This document shows, piece after piece, positions 32,473-40,971 of a stretch of 50,657 nt of DNA; within the stretch, counting starts at the first letter, position 1; each line of letters opens with the position of its first letter. Source of the stretch: JAJDBU01 sp046756925 (GTDB lineage: Bacteria; Nitrospirota; Nitrospiria; SBBL01; JAADHI01); assembly GCA_046756925.1 (NCBI GenBank), contig JBHHXH010000011.1, positions 1-50,657 of the forward strand, written 5' to 3'. Below the pieces are notes generated by a model, which was not told where the DNA came from, did no database searches, and was given only the letters and a program-made list of their open reading frames with translations. The translations under genes and the position numbers were made by a program.

Positions 32473-34395
32473 TTGCGCTGTTTGAGGAAGAGGGGTTATT
32501 TTTGGATCGGGATCTTCGTTGCATCTCTTATTTTCTCGAAAACGGCTGAGGCCCGTTTCATCAATCTGGGCGGTTCCCTCGATCTCAGCTACGGCGATAT
32601 TAGAACGAAACAAAGCGGCGAAACGGATAAAACGACCTTTTTTCAACAGCGCTACAACCTTCGAAACTTCGGGGAAATCTTCAATCCCAGAATCGGGACC
32701 GTTCTGCTCAGCGGGACTTATCTTTCCCAGGATACGAAAACCGACGGCAAAGGAGATCAAGATTTCAATTTTGACGACTATTCCATCGCCCTGAATCTCC
32801 TGCCCTATATTTCACCGATCAGTCTCTATTATCAACGCGTCAACCGGACCAATCACCTTGACCATCCACTCGATGCGAAAGACAAGGACCAGCTCACCAC
32901 CATCGGCGGAAACTGGTCGTTTTCTGCGCGCCGGCTTCCGCGGATCTCTCTCTCTTACAACCAAACCGAAACCGAAGCGAAGGACGATCCCAACCGGCTT
33001 CCCAATACCCTCAACCGCTTCGTGAATTTGGAATCGAGCGGCCGGATCGGGGAAACCACGCTGATCGGACGGTATCAATTTAACGAATCGGATGTTGCGC
33101 GACTGGCCGATGGATCCGTCAACACCATCCGGGGAAACGCCTTTAATTTAACCACGGAAAGCCGTCTGGCCCCGGCCCTGGTCGTGAGCACCTTTTCGAG
33201 ACTGACGACGGACGGCGGGTCCTCGGAACGGAACGGAACCGGTGCGCCATTCACCCAGGAACGCGGGATCGGCGCCTCCCTCTTCTATACCCCCTCCGTA
33301 CGATGGGACACCCATGCACGCATCGATTACTCGCAAACCCCCGGGGGGGGCGGCAGCAACCCTGACCTAAAGCGATCCAATTTCTTTTGGAGCGGCTCGT
33401 ATCGTCCCATGGAAGAACTGGACATGGTCATGAGTGCACGGTATTTTCGATTCGATATCAGTTCCGTGAAAACAACCTCCCCTTATATCGATTACACCCT
33501 CAATTACCGACCGTTTTTCGGCCTTTCAACGGGGCTCGGCGCGTCCTACGGCGAAACCGATACCGAAGTCGGCGACACGGGGGGCACGGATATCGATACC
33601 ACGTTTCAGCGCTACAGGGGATATGTGAACTATACGCGCGCGATGGAGGTCGTCCGGTTTTCCGCCAGCTATTCCTTGGCCTACGGCCTATCCGATACCG
33701 ACCAGCATGGAGAATCCAAGGATTTGATGAACACCATCACCCTGGGGGTCGAGAACACGCGCATCCGAGTGCTTCACGTCGCCCTGGCCTATACCTTCAA
33801 CAATATTAATCGTGATCTCGACATCCCCGCGGCGAATCAGATTCCAAGCGTTCCAAGCCCGGAGGGGCCCACCAACCAAGAGATCGACGACCAACAATCC
33901 CACCGTTTTCAGATCAATGCAGACACCAGTTATTTCAGAGGGCTCCTCTTGGAAGATGACAGCCTGCTCCTGCAATCGACGGCAAGTTGGACGGAAATCG
34001 ACGGCTTCGGCGCCGATGGGGCGACGTATGCATTCGATGGACGGGGAACCTACTATTTTTTACGCGGAGGCCTATTCTCGGCCGGATGGACCTATCAAGA
34101 TTACGAACGCGGGTTCTACCTGGATTCACAAATATTTTACGAGGAACTGCGTTATACCTTTTATCTTGGGAACACCAGTTTCACATTCGGCGCGCGCGGC
34201 AACCAAGAACGCACCAAGGGCGACAGCTCATTGGACCGCGACACCATCGAAACCACCTCTTCCATCATTTACAGGATCGGAAAGTTTATCTTCAGCGTCG
34301 ATGGGCGATGGAGCGAAGATGTCTCGAAAAGCGAATCGCAAGATGTCACCTATGAAAATCAATCAATCTTTGCACGGATGAGCCGGTCTTTTTAG
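32473..34395 (+). CDS. Large outer-membrane beta-barrel protein, candidate porin of a cytochrome conduit
   Basis: A 640-residue exported protein: signal MRCLRKRGYFWIGIFVASLIF...AEA, then continuous amphipathic strands such as GTVLLSGTYLSQDTK, YSIALNLLPYISPISLYYQRV and RFSASYSLAYGLSDTD, with aromatic girdles and polar loops. It ends in FARMSRSF; a terminal Phe is the usual BAM recognition signal. No plug or TonB box was seen. Length would suit a barrel of over 20 strands, comparable with MtrB/PioB-type or Geobacter porin-cytochrome barrels, but no specific family signature was recognised. TTG start with AGGAGG 4 bases upstream. Context of three multihaem cytochromes supports an electron conduit. 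Confidence 0.82.
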   Translation: MRCLRKRGYFWIGIFVASLIFSKTAEARFINLGGSLDLSYGDIRTKQSGETDKTTFFQQRYNLRNFGEIFNPRIGTVLLSGTYLSQDTKTDGKGDQDFNFDDYSIALNLLPYISPISLYYQRVNRTNHLDHPLDAKDKDQLTTIGGNWSFSARRLPRISLSYNQTETEAKDDPNRLPNTLNRFVNLESSGRIGETTLIGRYQFNESDVARLADGSVNTIRGNAFNLTTESRLAPALVVSTFSRLTTDGGSSERNGTGAPFTQERGIGASLFYTPSVRWDTHARIDYSQTPGGGGSNPDLKRSNFFWSGSYRPMEELDMVMSARYFRFDISSVKTTSPYIDYTLNYRPFFGLSTGLGASYGETDTEVGDTGGTDIDTTFQRYRGYVNYTRAMEVVRFSASYSLAYGLSDTDQHGESKDLMNTITLGVENTRIRVLHVALAYTFNNINRDLDIPAANQIPSVPSPEGPTNQEIDDQQSHRFQINADTSYFRGLLLEDDSLLLQSTASWTEIDGFGADGATYAFDGRGTYYFLRGGLFSAGWTYQDYERGFYLDSQIFYEELRYTFYLGNTSFTFGARGNQERTKGDSSLDRDTIETTSSIIYRIGKFIFSVDGRWSEDVSKSESQDVTYENQSIFARMSRSF

Positions 34396-34408
34396 CGAAG
34401 GTTTTTTT

Positions 34409-35449
34409 ATGAAGCAGTGTCATTTTCGAAATTGCATGTACGTCCTCATCTTCCTCGCCCTATCGGCCTGTGCCGGAACGCCGGTCCGGGAAGACCCGGC
34501 CATTTTCTGGCCGAAACCGCCGGATCCGCCCCGAATTTCCTATATTCAAACCTGGGTCAAGCCCGCAGATATCGGTGTGGAACCCTCCTGGTTTAAGAAG
34601 GTCATCCGTTTTATCTTCGGGGAAGGAAAAACGCCTTACATTATCCGCCCGTCCGGCATTGCCGTCGATATCGAAGGCGGCGTTTATGTCGCGGACACCG
34701 GTTTGCAAGTTGTCCATTTTTTCGATACGAATCGTAGAAAATACAAACAATTTTTTAATATCAACCGAAACCTCAGACTCCAAAACCCCATCGGCGTCGC
34801 CCTAGACAATGCGTCTCAGCTCTATGTGTCCGATGCGGACCTCAATCGTATCTTTGTCTTCGATCCCAGCGGAAAATCCGTCCGCGTCATCGGAAATGAC
34901 GATGAGATCAAAAGGGTGTCCGGGATCGCCATCGATCGGCATCGCGAGCGCTTGTACGTGGTGGACACCATGGCCCACCAGGTCCACATCTATTCCTTGC
35001 AAGGACAAAAGGAAGGATCCATCGGCAAACGTGGGGTTGCGGCCGGCACCTTCAATTTCCCCACCTTTGCCACAGTGGATAAAGCGGGAAACCTCTATGT
35101 GTCCGATTCCCTCAATTTTCGAATTCAAATCTTTGATCCGGACGGCACACCGACCGCCCAGCTGGGGTCGCTTGGAGACAGTTTGGGAGAATTTTCGCGG
35201 CCGAAAGGCGTCGCAGTCGATCGCGAAAACAACATCTATGTCGTGGACACCTTGTACGACACCGTGCAAATCTTCAACCGATCCGGAGAGTTGTTGCTGA
35301 ATTTCGGCACATCCGGCATGGAACCCGGGCACTTTTGGCTTCCCTCCGGCATCGCCGTCGATCCGAGAGGACGAATCTATGTTGCGGACGGCTACAACAA
35401 ACGGGTGCAGGTCTTTCAATTACTTGAGGAAGGCGCTCCTTCCGGCTAA
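34409..35449 (+). CDS. Six-bladed NHL-repeat propeller lipoprotein (copy 2)
   Basis: A 346-residue lipoprotein paralogous to the one at 29592-30740. Lipobox LALSAC (Cys21) is followed by the matching segment WPKPPDPPRISYIQTW and then six NHL blades (GGVYVADTGLQVVHFFD, SQLYVSDADLNRIFVFD, ERLYVVDTMAHQVHIYS, GNLYVSDSLNFRIQIFD, NNIYVVDTLYDTVQIFN and GRIYVADGYNKRVQVFQ). It lacks the Pro-rich tail of copy 1. It is the last gene before the second promoter. Propellers of this kind probably serve as scaffolds or docking parts in the envelope; no catalytic residues are evident. Confidence 0.9.
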   Translation: MKQCHFRNCMYVLIFLALSACAGTPVREDPAIFWPKPPDPPRISYIQTWVKPADIGVEPSWFKKVIRFIFGEGKTPYIIRPSGIAVDIEGGVYVADTGLQVVHFFDTNRRKYKQFFNINRNLRLQNPIGVALDNASQLYVSDADLNRIFVFDPSGKSVRVIGNDDEIKRVSGIAIDRHRERLYVVDTMAHQVHIYSLQGQKEGSIGKRGVAAGTFNFPTFATVDKAGNLYVSDSLNFRIQIFDPDGTPTAQLGSLGDSLGEFSRPKGVAVDRENNIYVVDTLYDTVQIFNRSGELLLNFGTSGMEPGHFWLPSGIAVDPRGRIYVADGYNKRVQVFQLLEEGAPSG

Positions 35450-35514
35450 GCTTTTGGTGCACAATTTAAACTGACATTGCAGGTTGGTTCAAGATTAGAA
35501 AACTTTCCAGTAAG

Positions 35515-35543
35515 TTGACAAAAGACGAGCCGATTATTATAGT
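35515..35543 (+). promoter_or_regulatory. Near-consensus sigma-70 promoter of the 12-haem cytochrome
   Basis: TTGACA at 35515-35520 and TATAGT at 35538-35543 with the ideal 17-base spacer. Transcription should begin near 35550, leaving a leader of only about 25 bases that carries AGAGAGG. Both elements are the same hexamers as in the promoter at 28643. Confidence 0.8.
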
Positions 35544-35573
35544 CTCTGAGCCAAGAGAGGATTGTTTCTATTG

Positions 35574-38500
35574 ATGAAGACCCTTCGAAATCGCACACAG
35601 GCGGTTCTGCATTCGCGTCTCTTCCAAACCGTGGCCTGCCTCGCACTGGTCATCGCCCTGGCCCTCTTGCTCACGGACCTGGTTTTCCTAGATCGTCCTT
35701 CTTGGGCCCAACCGACCTCCGAACCCTTCGATGAAAATGTCAGCGCCACCAAACACAATCTGTCGGCGCTTCCCCTGCTGCCGGAAGATCAGCCGGTTTT
35801 CGAAGAACTCTTCAGCCCGGACCACCAGAGAAATGTCAAGGCGGCGCCCGGCGGCACGACCGAGGTGTGTGTCTTCTGCCATACGCCGCACGGCGCCAAT
35901 CGGGAAGGAATCAATATCCGTGCCCCGATCTGGAACCGGCAACTGCCCAAAGACCAATATCAGATGTACGACCAGGTTTGGAGCAAGTCCTTTGAGGCCA
36001 CACCGAACGATCCGGGCCGGCCCACGGGTTATTCCCGTCTCTGCCTGTCCTGTCATGACGGGACCATCGCCCTGGGAAACTTACTCAACCGCGGGGGCAG
36101 CGGCGGTTTCAATTCGGAAGAAGCCATGCAATATCCGACCGGACAAGCCCCCGCCGGGCCCTTCGGCTCGATTCCGGTCGGAGACGGCGCCGCCTCTCAA
36201 AATACCCGTGCCCTCGGAAGAGACCTTCGAAACGATCACCCGATCTCGATGGTCTTCGATACCGCATTGCTTTCGAAAGACATCGAGTTCGTCAACCCCG
36301 GTCCACCGCTCCACCGCCCCTTTACCCAAAGCACCCCGACCCCCATCTCGCCCTTAAGGAGGGCCTCCGGGAGCCGTGTCGATGTCTACGATTCGGTGCA
36401 GTGCACCTCATGCCACAACCCGCATCAGGTCGACTTTCCAAAATTTCTCCGGGCCAACCGGCTCCAATCCCGGACCTTTGCCACCAGCCAATCGGAGAAA
36501 CGAGTCGGACCCGCCAACCGTTCCGCGCCGCCGGAGCCGGGGGGGGCCATTCTCTGCCTCTTTTGTCATGACAAACCGGGCTGGCCCTACAATCCCGACG
36601 AGCTCAATTCGCATTTCGGCAATCGCGGAGACAAGGGCGGAAAGCCCCACCATGACGACGCACAATTGAAAGCGGGCGAGACAAATCTTCACGACAATGA
36701 ATCGCCGATCGTCGCCGAGCGGGCCTGCTTGATCTGTCACGACCCCCATACCCGGCAAGGGGCGGTACGTATCTTGAGAGAGGGCGTCGATCCGGTCGGC
36801 AACGTGGCCATCGAACAAACCTGTTTCCAATGCCATCAGCCCCAAGCGACATCTATCCTCGAAACCTCAAACTGGCAAGGCCAGGCGCAATCCGCGGCCC
36901 CGGACATCCAAACGCAATTCTTTAAAGACCGGGAGGGCAACGGCAACCACGGCACCTCACCCACCGGCAGTGCCATGGACTTGACGCTCGGTTTGGGACA
37001 CCAGCCGGTCTTTGTGGACCTGCCGAAAGAAGGCGTGCAGCTCGGAGATGACAACCGCATTCCTTCTTTTTTCGGCGGTCCCTATGAAAAACCGACGACC
37101 CTTAATAAAGATATTAATTTGGAACATGCCCCCAACACACCCGATACCTCCCATGTCGAATGTGTTGACTGCCACAACATGCACCGCGTCACCCGGCGAA
37201 ACCGCTTTCAGGGCATGCCGGGGATCACCATCCGCAGCGGGATCGTCGCCAGTACACTCCAACAGGTCGATGAGCGGCGCGAACCCTTCATTTTTGAGGT
37301 CTGCCTTCGCTGTCATGGCAACACCTTCAACAACCATGTACGGGAAGCGCTCTTTACCGCGGTCGGCACCGGTAAAATCGTCCAGGCCCGCGGCAACAGC
37401 CCCATCGATCCGTCCAGGGGGGTCAATGCGCATGGAAGCAACAAGCGCAAGGAGTTCGATCCCAATTCGAAGCCTTTTTATCCCGAAATTTTTATGGTGC
37501 AAAACCCAAGCGATCTCAGCGGACCGCTGATTCCCGATCCAAATCCCCCGATGATCAACACCTCCTTTCATCCGGTTTTTCAACCCGGGCGAAACCAGTC
37601 GGGCGTATTAAACAACTTCAATCTCTTCGTCGATGTTCCGACGCAACAAGGACAGTTCATGGGGGGATTCGGACACAACGCCAGTTTCGACGCGGCGGGA
37701 CGCGTCAGCGGCCACGACGGTTCGGGAGGACTTTCCCGCGAGGCGACGATCCATTGCACCGATTGCCACAACACCGATCTCTTCGGAACCTACTTGAACA
37801 GCATCCCAACATTTTTCGGTTTCGATCCGGTTTTTCCCCTGGGCATCAATTTTCCGGATTACCCCGGTCCGATTACCTTCGACGATACGCGCGGCCTGGC
37901 CTATCGGCGCCCCACCGACCGTTCCCCCAGCATTCCGGAAGAACCGATTGGCGTCCGGACAGCCTCCTTAAACGACCCGAATACGGCGCAAGGACCGCAC
38001 GGCTCGGACTACAAGCGGATTTTAAGGGCCAATTACGACACCAATATCGGCACCGCCGAGGCAAAACCGCCCGGCACGGTTCCCAGCACCTACGATCCGC
38101 AGAACTTCGCCCTGTGTTTTAACTGCCACAACGAATCGGCCTTTACGACACCGTGGTGGGAAAGCCCGACGGTACAGGCCCCCAAGAGCCGACTGACCAA
38201 TTTTTATCGAGGGGGAACGACGAATGTCGCGCCAAATGGGGATACGGGCGGGAACCTCCATCTCCTCCACCTGGTCACCCGAACGAACGCCCGCTGCCAT
38301 GAGTGCCATAACAATGTCCACAGCAATATCGAGGCCGGCAATACCATCTTTGTCGGCATGAACGATCCGCAATTCCAAATCGATAATCCCGGCCACAACA
38401 TGAGTTCGCATCTACTCAATTTTCAAGCGAATATCACGGGACGAACGCCTCCGGGCGGACGCGGTACAAATCAACCCATGTGGGGCGCCGGTCACATCGT

Positions 38501-38639
38501 GAATGGGCCCACTTCACCAGGCTTTGACGATTACAGCGGTCCAAACGGTCATAAAGGTCCAGGCTGCAACCTCCGTTGTCACGGCTTTAACATGGAACAC
38601 AATACGGATGCCCATTCGGTTCTCGACGGCCAAAAATAA
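35574..38639 (+). CDS. Large multihaem c-type cytochrome, 12 candidate haem sites
   Basis: A 1021-residue exported cytochrome, probably outer-surface or periplasm-spanning. After a signal region (LFQTVACLALVIALALLLTDL) it has 11 CxxCH sites: CVFCH (C99), CLSCH, CTSCH, CLFCH, CLICH, CFQCH, CVDCH, CLRCH, CTDCH, CFNCH and CHECH. A final CNLRCH (38565-38582) is a CX3CH variant. The first four sites and their surroundings (CHTPHG, LCLSCHDGT, LLNRGGSGGF, LRNDHPISM, CHNPH) match the 4-haem cytochrome of the cluster. Start at ATG 35574 is set by AGAGAGG; TTG codons at 35562 and 35571 are alternatives. It has its own promoter. Confidence 0.93.
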   Translation: MKTLRNRTQAVLHSRLFQTVACLALVIALALLLTDLVFLDRPSWAQPTSEPFDENVSATKHNLSALPLLPEDQPVFEELFSPDHQRNVKAAPGGTTEVCVFCHTPHGANREGINIRAPIWNRQLPKDQYQMYDQVWSKSFEATPNDPGRPTGYSRLCLSCHDGTIALGNLLNRGGSGGFNSEEAMQYPTGQAPAGPFGSIPVGDGAASQNTRALGRDLRNDHPISMVFDTALLSKDIEFVNPGPPLHRPFTQSTPTPISPLRRASGSRVDVYDSVQCTSCHNPHQVDFPKFLRANRLQSRTFATSQSEKRVGPANRSAPPEPGGAILCLFCHDKPGWPYNPDELNSHFGNRGDKGGKPHHDDAQLKAGETNLHDNESPIVAERACLICHDPHTRQGAVRILREGVDPVGNVAIEQTCFQCHQPQATSILETSNWQGQAQSAAPDIQTQFFKDREGNGNHGTSPTGSAMDLTLGLGHQPVFVDLPKEGVQLGDDNRIPSFFGGPYEKPTTLNKDINLEHAPNTPDTSHVECVDCHNMHRVTRRNRFQGMPGITIRSGIVASTLQQVDERREPFIFEVCLRCHGNTFNNHVREALFTAVGTGKIVQARGNSPIDPSRGVNAHGSNKRKEFDPNSKPFYPEIFMVQNPSDLSGPLIPDPNPPMINTSFHPVFQPGRNQSGVLNNFNLFVDVPTQQGQFMGGFGHNASFDAAGRVSGHDGSGGLSREATIHCTDCHNTDLFGTYLNSIPTFFGFDPVFPLGINFPDYPGPITFDDTRGLAYRRPTDRSPSIPEEPIGVRTASLNDPNTAQGPHGSDYKRILRANYDTNIGTAEAKPPGTVPSTYDPQNFALCFNCHNESAFTTPWWESPTVQAPKSRLTNFYRGGTTNVAPNGDTGGNLHLLHLVTRTNARCHECHNNVHSNIEAGNTIFVGMNDPQFQIDNPGHNMSSHLLNFQANITGRTPPGGRGTNQPMWGAGHIVNGPTSPGFDDYSGPNGHKGPGCNLRCHGFNMEHNTDAHSVLDGQK

Positions 38640-38672
38640 GCCGACCGAAAACCCCAGCGGATAGGCCTCCCG

Positions 38673-39497
38673 GTGGCAATCTCGCGAAAGAAAATCTTCG
38701 TTTTGGCCGCGGTCTTGACGGCTTTGCTGCTCTCCTTTCTTTATCTCTATATTGCCTTATCGGAACATAAATCGCCCCCAGAGATGATCCGCATACCCGC
38801 CGGCCCCTTTATCATGGGCAGCAACGACGTCGATGAAGAAAAAATCGAAGGGGAGCTGGGCAACAAAAAACCCTTCTATCTCGACGAGCACCCTGAACGG
38901 ACAATCTTTTTACCGGATTTTCTAATCGACCGCTTTGAGGTCACCCATCAAGATTACGCCCCTTTTATCCAGGAAAGAACGCGGAACCCGCCCCCCTACT
39001 GGGGCGGCATAGACCATCCGCGCGGTCAGGCCCTGCTCCCCGTGGTGGAGGTCAACTGGTACGAAGCGCAAGATTTTTGTCACGCTCGCGGCAAGCGCCT
39101 CCCCACAGAGGCGGAATGGGAAAAAGCGGCCCGCGGTCCGAATGGGAACCTCTACGCCTGGGGCAACGCCTTCGACCCGGCCAAGGGGAATGTCAGCGCC
39201 GGGACCCACGGCGGGATCATGATGGTCGGACGTTTCAGTCACGACCGGAGTTTTTACGGTTTATACGATATGACGGGGAATGTCATGGAATGGACCGCCG
39301 ATTGGTACCAACAATACCCCGGCGGCGATTATGAAAGCGCCGATTTCGGGGAACAGTATAAAGTCGCCCGGGGAGATGCCTATGGAGACTCCGGTCACTA
39401 TTCCCTCCCCATCTTCTCCCGCCTGACCTACCGCCAAAACGTGTACCCCGAGGAGCGTCTTCCCTTCCTGGGATTTCGTTGCGCCAAAGACCTCTAA
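38673..39497 (+). CDS. Membrane-anchored or exported FGE/SUMF1-domain protein
   Basis: A 274-residue protein with an N-terminal membrane anchor (IFVLAAVLTALLLSFLYLYIAL) and one formylglycine-generating-enzyme-like domain: MIRIPAGPFIMGSN, LPDFLIDRFEVTHQDYAPFI, LPVVEVNWYEAQDFCHARGKRLPTEAEWEKAARG, YDMTGNVMEWTADWY and a final LGFRCAKDL. The paired active-site cysteines of true FGE were not seen, so it is more likely a binding or modification domain of the wider SUMF1 family than a sulfatase activator. GTG start. It follows the 12-haem cytochrome by 33 bases and is probably on the same transcript. Confidence 0.85.
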   Translation: MAISRKKIFVLAAVLTALLLSFLYLYIALSEHKSPPEMIRIPAGPFIMGSNDVDEEKIEGELGNKKPFYLDEHPERTIFLPDFLIDRFEVTHQDYAPFIQERTRNPPPYWGGIDHPRGQALLPVVEVNWYEAQDFCHARGKRLPTEAEWEKAARGPNGNLYAWGNAFDPAKGNVSAGTHGGIMMVGRFSHDRSFYGLYDMTGNVMEWTADWYQQYPGGDYESADFGEQYKVARGDAYGDSGHYSLPIFSRLTYRQNVYPEERLPFLGFRCAKDL

Positions 39498-39610
39498 CGT
39501 CGGCCAAGGGCAAAGAAACGCCTGGACAAGCCCCGTTCAAACCCGCCGACTTCAAATAACGGCATCCAAACCCATTGGCAAATATCGAAAGGGTATCGTC
39601 TAAAGACCGA

Positions 39611-39637
39611 CGCATGCCGAAGACAAGCATGCATGCG
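39611..39637 (+). terminator. Weak hairpin after the FGE-domain gene
   Basis: CGCATGC and GCATGCG form a 7-bp stem with a 13-base loop, followed by only three T residues. It lies 114 bases past the stop and may mark the end of the cytochrome transcript. Confidence 0.3.
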
Positions 39638-39752
39638 TTTCGATGGCCCATAAGGCCTTACTCCATTCCTTTTCAACGTTAATACAAGGAATATGGTAAG
39701 CTATCTTAAACAAGCACATCGTGCCTCAACCGGAAAACCAAAGCGTGATGAG

Positions 39753-40112
39753 ATGAAAAATCGCCGGAAAAGCCCTCGTTTTCAGATTGCAAAGATGGCG
39801 AAGATTACACGGCAGGGTCTTCGTGAATGGTCGGAGGTCTTGATCCGTGATCTGTCGATCAACGGGATGGGGTGTTCCGGAGATCGATATTTTAAAAAAG
39901 AAGATTTGGTTTGCGTTACGGTCAAACTACCGACCGAAACCGAGGGCCTGATCGAGGAATCCCTCACGGGAAAGATCGCGTGGGTCGCACAGTTTGAAGA
40001 GGAAAAGGAGCGGGAATTTGCCTTCGGCATCGAGTTCTCCGATATGGACCGGCAAAACCCAAAACTTTTTACATACTTAAATAAACTGGGAGAGCGTCTC
40101 TTTACTGCCTAG
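39753..40112 (+). CDS. PilZ-domain protein
   Basis: Small cytoplasmic protein of about 119 residues with a PilZ domain, a c-di-GMP receptor fold. Seen: the N-terminal RxxxR-type motif in NRRKSPRFQ, the second motif DLSINGMGCSG (D/NxSxxG pattern), and beta-barrel strands through EFAFGIEFSDMD. Both halves of the classical binding signature are present, so nucleotide binding is plausible. The open frame extends to an ATG at 39693, but family similarity begins at the ATG at 39753. It converges on trpA; a direct partner is not shown, although PilZ proteins often act on pili or exopolysaccharide. Confidence 0.85.
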   Translation: MKNRRKSPRFQIAKMAKITRQGLREWSEVLIRDLSINGMGCSGDRYFKKEDLVCVTVKLPTETEGLIEESLTGKIAWVAQFEEEKEREFAFGIEFSDMDRQNPKLFTYLNKLGERLFTA

Positions 40113-40117
40113 CACCT

Positions 40118-40150
40118 GAAGGATCTTGCCTTCCTAAAGGCGATCCCTTC
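40118..40150. terminator. Hairpin between convergent PilZ gene and trpA
   Basis: A compound stem: GAAGGATC pairs with GATCCCTTC (one bulge) and an inner GCCTT pairs with AAGGC around CCTA. It fills the 40-base gap between two convergent genes and could terminate both, although T runs are absent. Confidence 0.5.
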
Positions 40151-40152
40151 AT

Positions 40153-40971
40153 TCAAGATTCGACACGATCACCGGAAACGCAAATCGCTTCCTTAAGGGA
40201 CCCCACCAAGTTTGCCAATCGCTTGAGATAGTCAGTATCTTCTAAAGCCCCTTCAATAATACGCACAAGCGCACTCCCAACAATAATCCCATCCGCCGTC
40301 TCGGCAAGCGCTTCGGCTTCCGCCGGTGTCGAAATGCCGAAACCGACCGCAACCGGCAAATTGGTTTTCGACTTCAAATCGGATATCCGTGCTTTGATCT
40401 CATCGATTCCGGATAATTTCGAACCCGTCACGCCCGTGAGGGGTACATCGTAAACAAAACCCGAACAAACCTTCAATATCTTCTCGGCCCGGATGGAAGT
40501 CGTTGTCGGTGCAATCAAAAAGATCGTGTCGATCAATGAACGCCGTGCAAACTTAAGAAAGTCACGGGCCTCCTCGGGAGGCAGATCGGGGATGATCACC
40601 CCGTTTACACCCGCTTTCCTGGCCTCCTTGAAAAAAGCCTCAATCCCAAAGACAAAGATCGGATTGCAATAGCTCATGAGAATGAGGGGGATCTTCGTCT
40701 GCCGCCTGAGACCAGTCACAAGATCGAGCACCTTCCTTAAGGTCACGCCTTGCCGAAGGGCTCTTTCCGAAGCCCTCTGAATGGTTGGGCCGTCGGCAAT
40801 GGGATCCGAGAAAGGAACCCCCAGTTCGATGACATCGGCGCCGGCTTTCTCGATCGCAAGGACAATCCGGCCGGTCTCTTCCAACGAAGGATCTCCGGCC
40901 ATCACATAGACAATCAGGCTCCTGCCACCCGTGACGGCCACGTTCTTTAAAGTGGCCTCAATCCGGCTCAT
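40153..40971 (-). CDS. trpA: Tryptophan synthase alpha subunit (TrpA)
   Basis: Cleaves indole-3-glycerol phosphate to indole and glyceraldehyde 3-phosphate and passes indole to TrpB. Seen: catalytic Glu in VIELGVPFSDPIADGPTIQRAS, catalytic Asp region GVIIPDLPPEEARDF, phosphate loop VAVGFGISTPAEA. ATG at 40971 is preferred because AGGAGGG lies 5-6 bases upstream; GTG at 40977 would sit on that site. It overlaps the trpB end by 14 bases. Last gene of trpEGDCFBA. Confidence 0.97.
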   Translation of the reverse strand: MSRIEATLKNVAVTGGRSLIVYVMAGDPSLEETGRIVLAIEKAGADVIELGVPFSDPIADGPTIQRASERALRQGVTLRKVLDLVTGLRRQTKIPLILMSYCNPIFVFGIEAFFKEARKAGVNGVIIPDLPPEEARDFLKFARRSLIDTIFLIAPTTTSIRAEKILKVCSGFVYDVPLTGVTGSKLSGIDEIKARISDLKSKTNLPVAVGFGISTPAEAEALAETADGIIVGSALVRIIEGALEDTDYLKRLANLVGSLKEAICVSGDRVES

